From positions 49,106,909 to 49,170,908 of the forward strand of contig CM034547.1 of the NCBI GenBank assembly GCA_020055645.1: a DNA stretch of 64,000 bases, read 5' to 3'. A program made the position numbers and the translations under genes. Numbering within the stretch: the stretch's first letter is position 1; each line of letters begins with the position of its first letter. The stretch comes from Tomocerus qinae (Eukaryota; Arthropoda; Collembola; Entomobryomorpha; Tomoceridae). A model generated the notes under the pieces. The model ran no database searches. It was not told the DNA's origin and saw only the letters and a list, made by a program, of their open reading frames with translations. This document shows positions 54,728-64,000 of the stretch, piece by piece.

Positions 54728-57700
54728 GTATCCTTCTCATACATAAATAACACCGATTATTATGATTGCTTATTGCATGTAATAGTATACCTATACACAA
54801 TGCGAGTCATGCTTCTCCATTTTTTCAGCACGAACAAATTGCTTAGTCCAGTATATTGATAACAAGCATAAACTATAGCTTTCGTGTAATTGTCGTAACA
54901 GAATTGATAAGGGAGTTAATAGTATGTAGTTAAATTGAGCTTGATTTGAGTGAGTCTGGCTGGATGGAAAGGTTGAATTGGAAGCAAACGTGGTTGGCGG
55001 TTAATGAGGTTGAGATTATAATCTAGTGATTGTTATTAGGATGATGTGTTCAATCTGAAATTATTGAGTCATTAATATCTCTAATGAGAGTGATGATTAA
55101 TGACTTCTTAAGTAGTTCACTAAGCCAAAGACTGCTAAATTGTTCTCTATCTAATCTCCCTTAGGCTACAGGGCTACATTACTTTCCGTCGTCGTGTCCA
55201 AATATTTGACTTTCTATGCACACTAGTTCGGCAGTTCACTAACTAGGTATTTTAATCATTGTTCTGTTCGTGATCACGCTCACTTAGATTTTAACTTATA
55301 GGACTAACGTCTAAGGTAGTATATCTAAGGTATATATTATCAATTCATTATTAAAGTTTCCAAAAATGTAACGAGCTCTTTGATCTAGGACAGTTGATAG
55401 TATTTTTGATGTATTCTGTTATAAATTATATTCTATATTAAATAGGTTTTTTCCTTTTCTTCCAAAGTCAACAAAAGGTTTTCAATGCAATATTTAAGTT
55501 TCTTAGAATTGTGCATTGAATAGTAGAACTAAAGAATTGGAGGGAAAGGATGTAAAGAGAGTTTGTAAGAAAGAAAAAGCAAAAGGGCGAAATTTGGTTT
55601 TCCACAAAAAAAGAATGCGCTACTTTTATTTTAGAATTGTTGAAAGCACTTCCTTTTTATTACTTCAGAAATAATACCTACTCGATTAAATTTGACAGTA
55701 TTACTGTATACATTATTAGCAAAGACTACAATGCTCATCAAATGCCAAGATAAACGATTTTGATTAATGGTTTGCAGGAAAGTCATCACGTTTTGACAAT
55801 CTAGCTTCAAAGATTCGCTGAAAGATACAGTTTTTCCTCGTTGAGATTTCATCTTGCTCTATAGTCGGTCTTTTATATTAATAACCGCATAAAATCGTAG
55901 TTCAGCCGCAGCAGCTGTGCTCTATTCTTTATGGCTCATGCTTTTTGTGCTTTCTTAGGTAGGCAAATCCAAAGCATCGAAGTGAATGACAGACAGTGTC
56001 TTTAAGACAGGCAACCCTTCAGCTCATTTTCAAAACTCAGGCTGAAGCGCACAATTTTATGTACTAACTCTAGCTGTTAGACTTTTGACAGATTGGAAGA
56101 TGGGCTCGTGATGGAGATGTTCTTTACAAGTTTATGTTAGGTACTTAATTTTTATAATGCATATTGGAATTGAGATTGCTCTGGGTTAGTGTAGGAAAAG
56201 TTAGCTCATGATTGATTGTAGCATGCTTTAGGCGGAGTATAAGTTTCAACATCTTTATGTACTGCACTGACGAGACGGTATCAACATTGAAGATCGTTGT
56301 AGGGAAAGGAATGCAAATCTACTATCTTCCTTATGCATACCATTCCTTAGTTTACTTTTACAAAGACAGTTCCTAGTTCCTATTTACTTTCGTTATCAAA
56401 TAAAGAATCTCTAGTACAAACTAACAATAATGGACAATCTAGGTATTCATTTTGATTGTAATAGAAAAAACAATGGTATTAGTGTAGCAGGACTTTGTTG
56501 CAAACCTAAGTACAACCGGTGAAGTAATTTTTTGATTGTGGGAAACGGTTGAAAGCAAAAAATGAATGAAAGGAAGCAAAAGAACAAGTCGAGGAAAACA
56601 CATCGTGGCTTATTCAGGTACTACATCTTGTTAAAAACAAGAACATCCCGTAAATTCCCTGATGGGAAATGCAAAATTGTTATGATAAAAATTTCAAGTT
56701 TGCAATGTGGAAGAATGTGACTTTTAACATAACAAGGAAATGCACTACTGCCACTGCCTTTTATAACTGATTTTAGGTGCGGTGTGTTGTGCATAAAAAG
56801 TACAAGTGTGTCAGTTCATTCACAGAATACTACAATAACGCTATTGTGACTGGATGTTAGCAATAGTTCATCTTAGGTGTAGTAGATCAAAAATATTTCG
56901 TGCATGCATATATAGTATCTTTACAATCACCAATACCTTAACAAATGTATTCTTAAGGAACGATATGCACCACCTACAATTTTCCTGAAGGTCTTTTTAT
57001 TTCTTGGGAATCTTTTCAAAGTCCGGGCAAACCAGGTCTCACGATCTTCTTTGTTAAATAGATGGAATTATTCTCCATGTTACAAATTATATTTAGCTAA
57101 TACATACATACACTTGCATTATATCTTTTCTCCTGCATACTGCTGCCTGTATTTCATACTTGATATTTCATCTACATCTATCTACATCTTATTGTTAATC
57201 CTTAGATCTAGTTAGTAAAATGGCATATTATTAAGAGTGTGGATGTATTTTTCTGAATGGGAAGTACATTTGAATAGATTTGATACAATTTCGTAAAATT
57301 GTGCTCGATTTCAATTCATTAAGAAAGAACGTGCTACTGAAGGATAGATGCATTGAAGGGATCTTCTGCTAGAGAAGATATCATCGTGGCGGATCTTGCT
57401 TTGAAAGTAGATGCTGAACACGCGATGCACAATTATCAGCAGATTAAAACAAGATCGAGGTACTTTTTATATGCATATTAGTATTTCGAAATAAAGTGTT
57501 ATTGAGAATCTCGAGAATATCTTGGCTGATGAGATCTGATAAGATTGGCTATTGTGAGATAAACAATAGTTCTGAAAGTGTCTCTTATATTTCTGCCAAT
57601 CGGCAATCGATTAGTCTTGGTTATTGAACTTGATCTTGTATTGTCACTGGCATGTCAGTTTCGTCTCGTCGTGCTGCCAGAAGAGGAGACGAGTATTGTC

Positions 57701-58032
57701 AGTTAGCTGAATAGAAAGGGAGAACCAGTGGGAGACCGTGTTTCTAAAAGAATAGACTATATTACATTGTGCACTTCTATTGAAATATCAACTAGTGAAT
57801 GAGTTGCTTTATTTATTGTTGAATGAAATGAGTGAATGAAAGGCACAATGTATTATTTTTATACATTGTGTGCAATTTGATGTGCTGTACCTATATTCTT
57901 GTGCGTGTCTGTTATCTACGATAGAAACTGCAGGCGCAATTCGCTGTTTATGTAGTTTGTATTAAGAAATAGCGTTTATAGTTTGTGCTTTGAATTCTTG
58001 TGGGAAATTGTCCTTAATTCGGTAAAAATCAG
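54728..58032 (+). other. intron 5, 3.3 kb
   Basis: AT-rich intron from GTATCC to TAAAAATCAG, a weak acceptor with a poor pyrimidine tract. No gene or repeat recognised. Confidence 0.92.
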
Positions 58033-58182
58033 ATATGGGTATCGAGGCCGAGATTGTCGCTCGAATTTGTACTACCTGCCCACGGGGGAATTGGTCTATT
58101 TTATGGCTGCCGTTGTCATCCTGTACAATGTGGAAGAGCAACAGCAGAGACATTATCTGGGGCATAACGACGATGTTAAATG
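58033..58182 (+). CDS. EML exon 6, start of first propeller
   Basis: This exon encodes 49 whole codons from YGYRGRDCRSNLYYLPTGEL through VYFMAAVVILYNVEEQ to RHYLGHNDDVK. It ends two bases into a Cys codon (TG) at a GTGAGT donor. It matches human EML1 almost residue for residue (YGYRGRDCRNNLYLLPTGE, NVEEQLQRHYAGHNDDVKC). These are the opening strands of the first beta-propeller, with GHNDDVK the typical GH turn of a WD repeat. It is the best-conserved exon in the window. The following exon must begin with a base completing Cys and should encode an LAVHPD-like sequence. I did not find it before 64000, so the gene is cut by the window edge. Well over 500 residues of tandem propeller are expected downstream. 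Confidence 0.97.
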
Positions 58183-61100
58183 GTGAGTTCTTTTTAACCA
58201 TCTTCTATTGTTTTACCTTTTCTACACTTGCAAGTGCATTTATAACAAATTCTGCAAAATTACATACCTACCTACATAAAATTAAATTCTGCAATTCCAA
58301 GGTAAATTCGTCAGAAAAACCAAACCCAGTGAATTAAGTCAGTAACAGAATGGATTGATTAATGGATCTATTTTTAGTCTAATAATAGCTCTAAAGGTTC
58401 TATTATGCCACTTGTGCTGCTAAGAATTGGTAATTAGCTTTGAATGATTTCTATTTAATGCTTAATTCAACGAAGAAAAGGATTTTTTCCCTTTTTGGCA
58501 CTAATGATTACCTAGCTTGAATCATTAATTAACTCGCCATATAATTAGCAGAGGAGGTAATCTTTTCAGAAAATTGCTCCTTTAGTAAGCTTAGTAATTT
58601 AATGGGATTATCAACCTATACTATGTGGAGTGTTTAGTTAAATTCCTTATGCAATCAGCACATAATAATTAAATCCTCTGTTGATAAAACGTGTAACAAC
58701 GTAAAGATTTTATGCTTACGGCATGACTATTAAATCTATGATTACTCACAAGTCTAAAAACTATAGTTAATTGAGAAGATTGTATAGCTGCGATAAAATT
58801 GTGGAGAGCGCACAAAGGCTCACTGAACTAGAGAATAAAAGACTCAATAATAGTAGTTAGTCCTTGTGCGTTTGGCTTAATGTTTTCTGTAATTACTCAA
58901 TAAAATCTCAATAGCAGTCAGTATGAGGTTTATCTTTTTCCAAAGTAGAATTAGTAAAAATATACGAAACAAAGTGGAATGGAGTTCGTGTAGCGTTTCA
59001 TACACACTCGCTGGTGCTCTTAGCCTAATAGAGTTGTGTAATTGTGTGTAATGGTAGTATCTTTTGCAACTGACTAACAATATTATGAGTAAGAATAGTC
59101 GTCAGATTGTCTGTTAGTTTGATTTTGGGTATTTAAGTTAGCAGTGAAATAACGGCTCGTGTTCGTATGAATGTGGGTGGCATTTGGCCAAAGACAGTGA
59201 AGATGACTTGAGATGCACTGAACTTTGAAATATACTGTGTCTTTTAATGGCTTTCGTCTGCCAAAAGCAATTCAAGATCGTGTTACCGTGATAAATTACG
59301 CAATGTATTATCCTATGAGCAGCGCTCGTGATTTTTTTCACTGCTTGTCTCAAGTAATAAAAACATGAAAATTCTAGTTTTTCCTGAGATAATGGAATGC
59401 AGGTAGTACCTTTGCGTTCTTCGTATGCGTCGGTGCTTTACTACTTGTTTAAATACTACATCTACTATCGTAGTAGTAGCGTAACGTCTAGACACATTCA
59501 AACCCACACTCTAGAATAAAGAAGTCAAATATTTAAGACACTGGCCTCTTTCGGTAGTAGTAAAGTTGTAAAATATTTTTATGTAGTATTTTCAATTTTT
59601 GTTCCTTCTGCTATTTGCATAGACCAAAGAATGCCGATTCTTCTCTCTGTTTTGACTTTAAGTCAAAAACTAAAATACAGCTTGAGTTTTGAGAATTTTA
59701 CGCATAAAGACGTTAAAGTTTATTGCATTATACTTCTATATTATGTATACTTATATCTGCCTTTGTGCAAAATTTATCATCTCTAGCTAAGTAGCATTCA
59801 AAACGTAAATTGTGTTTTATGTTCGGCATGTAGCAACGATTTTGGTACATTTCCCTGAGTGAACTTTATACTGGGTAATGATTCGTAAGAGTTATACTAA
59901 AAAATTTCCCTACTAAGTACCCTCTTATTGTTAGTACTTAGTAAATATTAGTGAATACATAGAACCATAAGTGATATTAGATTCTTCCTTCAAGGATACC
60001 TACCAGAGTAGAGTACTTTATCTTTAGGATATGTAAATATTATTATTTATGCTAGACCGTTGGGTAAAGGAACGCTTTACACAATGTAAATAACAAAAAT
60101 GGTATGGGGGTGCTTTAAAAATCCTAGAGAATAGAAATGTATTATTCATGACACTGATTCTGTTCGAATCCAAATTTTTTTGTAATAATTTCCCATTGTT
60201 AGGTAGTGTGTGGGAAGTAGGGGAAACCAATATTTTAATAATTTTTGAGAAAATCGTGGAATAGATTTGTGATAGGTATTATTTGTGCCAGGGCTTTTTA
60301 TTTATATCCTGCTAAACATAATATATTCAAAGTGCATATCAAATAAAGATTGTTTGATTTGAATTTCTCAAGTAGAACACGTTCGCTTAAGAGCAGAACA
60401 CATCAAACGGAAATACGCTTGAGTAGAATAAATGCATACATCTTGGTTACTCTAGGTTGAGTTAGTGTACTCCATCTCAGCTTTCTAGTTTACATACAAA
60501 TGTGCATCGTGATCATTATTATAAGTATGACAACTTAGTCATGCATATGCAGTTCAAGCTAGTTATTTTATTGTAAGTGCAATGATATGGAGATATGCAC
60601 TTCAATCCCACTAATATTCTACTACGTTAAGTGCCATACTTACTTATGGTGTGTGTGTATTCATGTAGTATTATAGCCTCAAATACGGAACTGTTTGTTG
60701 CAATTTTAGTATCCGCTATTTTAAAAAGCTGTTTCAATTTCAATTGATGTTATTATGTGAGATTGCATAATAAATGTAGTATCATATGTAGTAGTTTAGG
60801 TTTTGATCTACATGTAAATTGAGATGAAAGGTATGTGTTTGTAGGAACTGATAGTTTTGCTGTAAGTTTTAAACTGAAAGGCTTAGCAGAAAACAGCATA
60901 CAGATATGTTGTAACAAGACCGATGAAATTAACACAGGTACATAATATTTGAATTTAATAATACGCTAATTGAATGCAACCGAATCCATTCTATCTATGG
61001 TTATTGCATTGTGACCATGGGAAAAGAATATGCGTAGAACGACCTTACATAATGTACGCAGAATAGGTGTCAATTATTTTCAATATCAGCTTTTTATTAG

Positions 61101-61220
61101 AAATAAGAAAATGTATCAGCAATCTACATTAAGGTATTATCTAAAATAAATAAGTTCAAAACAATTTACAGTAGGGTCAATGTAACAATATAATCGCAGA
61201 CTTCAATAAATTTACCTGTC

Positions 61221-61232
61221 TATATATATATC

Positions 61233-61292
<60 letters not shown>
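61221..61292. repeat. (TA)n microsatellite
   Basis: About 72 bases of alternating TA with one TC and one AA interruption near 61231-61240. Likely length-variable. Confidence 0.95.
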
Positions 61293-61296
<4 letters not shown>

Positions 61297-61300
61297 GTGT

Positions 61301-61437
61301 GGTAGGGAGAATCTGCATATATTACGTAACGCAAATCCTCCCCCCCCCCCCGATGTGTAACGCAAGTGCTGACTGCAACACTTTTGGGTATCTCCTCCTC
61401 CCATCAACTGCACACGTAATATATGCAGGCTCCTTAA
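61301..61437. mobile_element. palindromic MITE-like element with C run
   Basis: CTGCATATATTACGT at 61313-61327 and ACGTAATATATGCAG at 61414-61428 form a perfect 15-bp inverted repeat around an 86-base centre. Read on the minus strand the right end is TTAAGGAG then CTGC, and the left arm has GGTAGGGAGAAT before CTGC, so the terminal similarity extends outward with small gaps. The centre has a 12-base C run (61340-61351), a second pyrimidine tract (TCTCCTCCTCCC) and a direct repeat of GTAACGCAA (61326-61334, 61357-61365). Short elements with TTAA ends, TTACGTAACGCAAA arms and G-runs recur in arthropod genomes in my recollection. A TTAA end would suggest mobilisation by a piggyBac-type transposase (inference). 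It has no coding capacity. The left TTAA is not intact. Confidence 0.55.
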
Positions 61438-64000
61438 AAGCAAAATGCGCAAGCCCAATTCCTCTAAACCAACGAAATGAGTCGTTTCACGTTTCATATT
61501 ATTATTATAACGTCTAAATAAAAATAGAAATTTACATAAGAAGGTTGAATGGTGAGTGGGGATCGAATGGAAATGATTAGCGAAAGGGAACATTTCGTAA
61601 TGATCATAATGTGCGTATTAAATAGCATTTCAAAACTTCTAATCCAAATTGGTTCTGCTATAATATCGACAAACTTATTCAACATTTTTTAATAGAGCTG
61701 GGTTTACTTTTTACTACCCTCTTAATTCTTTTGTGTCAGTTGGGATATCTTTTTGTAGAATTAAATAACAGTACTGGGAGCCACTATTTATTCTTTTAAA
61801 ATATAAGTTGACTCATGGGGTTTGTACGTTTTTCCAAAATCCTAGAGGGAATCTTATTATTTCGATTTTAAAAAGAAGCTTTTTGGTAACTTTGTAGGAG
61901 TTTCTTCGAAAATAGTCTTTCATTGTTCCCTGTATTTGATGCTACGATCTACAGTTAATAGTATGTACTTTGTATTTACATTATACAGTTTAAATGTACT
62001 TTGCATTTACAAAGTTAACATAACAACCTAATGGGATGTTTTCGAAATTGTTTTTATTACTGTTGGGTGGCCTGGTGAATTTCTCTTGAGTGCTAGATTT
62101 GCCCCTTAGCTGGGTTCACTAGTGTAACAATAAAAGTAGTTTTATTTTATTTTATGTTTGCTTACGAGTCCTAAGGAGTATTTGGTATGAATTGATTACT
62201 GAATAACAGATTTTCAGACGCTTAGTAAGCATAAATGAAAGTGCATCTAGACGAAATTCAGGTCGTTTACAATTTGCACCTACCGTTCTATAGCATTATT
62301 GCAGAAGAAATGATGTATTAGTTGAAGTACATATATAAAGGTACTGCAGTCTATCCTATCCAATAACCTAATTGATGAATTAAAAATATCCTGAGTAATT
62401 TTAAGAACCTTAGGTAGTTTGTGTTGCACATAGTGTATGAATCTTGTGGTGAAGTGGTAACGTTTCACTTCCAAACGAGGGTATGAAACAGGAATAATTT
62501 TAAATAATAGAGCACTAGTTAGCTTGGAAATTATAAATGCTGATTATTAACAATGCAATCATTACTAGTAGAAATAGATAGAACGTTCTTATACGTAACG
62601 TGCTATAAGGTAGGGAATGGTTCCCACGGATGTTGTACGAAGATGTGTGTTGTTCTTTTACAAATAGATAACGGGTCGAAACTTTTTCAAGTGTAAATGT
62701 ATGTTGTGGGCTACTGGTGAGCTGTGAAGTGACTGATTTAATTCAGGACGCCTACTTAATTAACTTTGCGTTTGTTCATTCCCATGAGAAATTAGTGAGA
62801 TTGTCGTATGTCTTGAACTTTATCTGTTTTCGTGGAGGTGGTTTTTATATGTACGTGCTATCGTCATTGCTCAGCCTTTGAAATTGTGGGATGTATAGCA
62901 GTGTCACTACCTTGGTATAATAAGCTGTAAGACATAATGTATGTTTATAATCGTAGATATAGCAGGTAGACTGACAATCAAGACATGTCATGCAAAATTT
63001 TATGTAGTACAATATAATGAAGTGTTTAGTTTTCTGTGTGGGCTTGTAATTAGGTGACTTGGGTAATTAATGTGTATTTATTCCTCCATAAACGAACATA
63101 TTATTACTATATGTAAAGAGAATGAACTTGTTCTGAAAATATTTCATGCAATGCACATTTTACTCTTTTGTAGATGGCAATCTCTATGTATTGATGGCAC
63201 GTAACGTAATGAAAGCACAATACTTTTGTTTTAATGATGACTAAATAGAGGCTGCTCCTTTAATAATTTATACATATTGACATTGACACCACATTTGAAT
63301 GCTTAGCATACAAATTATGTTCTTTTCTGTCAGATTAGATACAGTTATGTACAGACGGACGTTGCCCATTACCGTGACTGTTGAGGATATTTACGAAGGC
63401 CAAAGACATGAATTTGCATTAACATTCATTCTTAAAAATTCCGGTAGCCTTAATCCGCAGGACCAATTTTCTAATATTTCCTAGTTTGTAGGAATTTAGG
63501 CATATAAACACGTTAAATAATACACGTAAAAAGTTAGACTGTAATAGATACGCGAATAACGTGTAAAGGGGAATGTAATACATAGATACTTAGCACATAT
63601 GATTTTTCAAGATTATTTAGCGTGACTGTAAGTTAATATTTGTAGGTTTCATTATTTATTACTTTCTCGTATTGGTTTCACACGTGTAGACCATGGTTTC
63701 ACATAACTTCAACAGTTATGGAAGACCTCCTTCAGTTTTCACATTAAAGAGCGCAGGGAGTCCAATCGTCTTCATATTGTGTATCCACTTAATCTCAGCT
63801 GTCCTGCAGCTGCTTACTGTTCATGTTTTTATTAGAGGAAATAAATTTCATAAAATAGGCAGAGTGAAATGCTATAAAACCTTAGATTTACACTGCAGCC
63901 GCTTTGACTTGACTGCACACACAACTCCTGAAAGTGTGATGTTACTTTTATTTAGTGTTTGCCTTCGTTTTAATGATACACATTGAAGTGTCATCCTACC

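Larger units (their letters stand above)
58183..64000 (+). other. intron 6, incomplete at the right edge
   Basis: More than 5.8 kb of intron from GTGAGT. It holds the (TA)n tract, the MITE-like element and weak repeat-like segments at 60285-60365 and 62060-62155. No open frame in the last 6 kb resembles the next EML exon or any other family. Confidence 0.85.

Noticed and set aside
60156-60185. tRNA T-arm-like GTTCGAATCC followed by T7
   Set aside because: There is no A box or acceptor and anticodon pairing in the 80 bases upstream. The T loop would have only 5 bases. A chance inverted repeat.
61177-61593. 138-codon minus-strand open frame
   Set aside because: It reads through the (TA)n tract as Tyr-Ile repeats and through the C run as Gly. 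It is a repeat artefact overlapping the MITE-like element.
1-64000. Old virus copies, LTR elements, CRISPR arrays or bacterial-type operons
   Set aside because: No polymerase, capsid or integrase-like frame, no long direct terminal repeats and no spacer-repeat array were seen by eye. A profile search could still find very decayed pieces.

Overview
The window is AT-rich eukaryotic (animal) DNA, roughly two thirds A+T by eye. It holds the 5' part of one intron-rich gene on the + strand. The last two exons found, at 54572-54727 and 58033-58182, encode unmistakable EMAP-like (EML) sequence: the HELP motif with FLRGRP, then YGYRGRDCR, LPTGE, NVEEQ and GHNDDVK. These match the start of the propeller region of EML1 to EML4 microtubule-binding proteins. 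An exon at 39232-39381 encodes the EML N-terminal coiled coil, including TLADVLRR. Exons at 49807-49984 and 51676-51969 encode the Ser/Asn/Pro-rich basic linker between coiled coil and propellers. All joints keep frame. The gene runs off the right edge, so most WD repeats lie outside the window. I infer an arthropod, probably an insect, from the protein style, the long introns and many short TACCTAC/GTAGGTA words. The species cannot be fixed from this sequence.

Layout: 1-6087 has no recognised gene. 6088-6152 is a likely non-coding 5' exon. Three alternative coding first exons follow, at 8451-8562 (1a), 24171-24267 (1b) and 35690-35828 (1c). Each starts with an ATG that has an in-frame stop upstream, and each ends in phase 1 at a good GT donor. 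Each can therefore join only one at a time to the shared coiled-coil exon 2 (39232-39381). Exons 3 to 6 follow at 49807, 51676, 54572 and 58033. The window carries about 346 codons of isoform a (341 for b, 355 for c) over more than 49 kb.

The rest is intron or flank. Repeats are few: a 10-bp-period AATT minisatellite (45825-46040), a (TA)n tract (61221-61292), a short palindromic MITE-like element with a 12-base C run (61301-61437), a strong small hairpin (25276-25320) and minor simple repeats. I saw no tRNA, rRNA, CRISPR array or intact transposon gene. I also recognised no old virus or LTR element. The most interesting biology is that one EML gene gives one coiled-coil/linker/propeller body three N-termini of very different charge, apparently from separate promoters spread over 27 kb.
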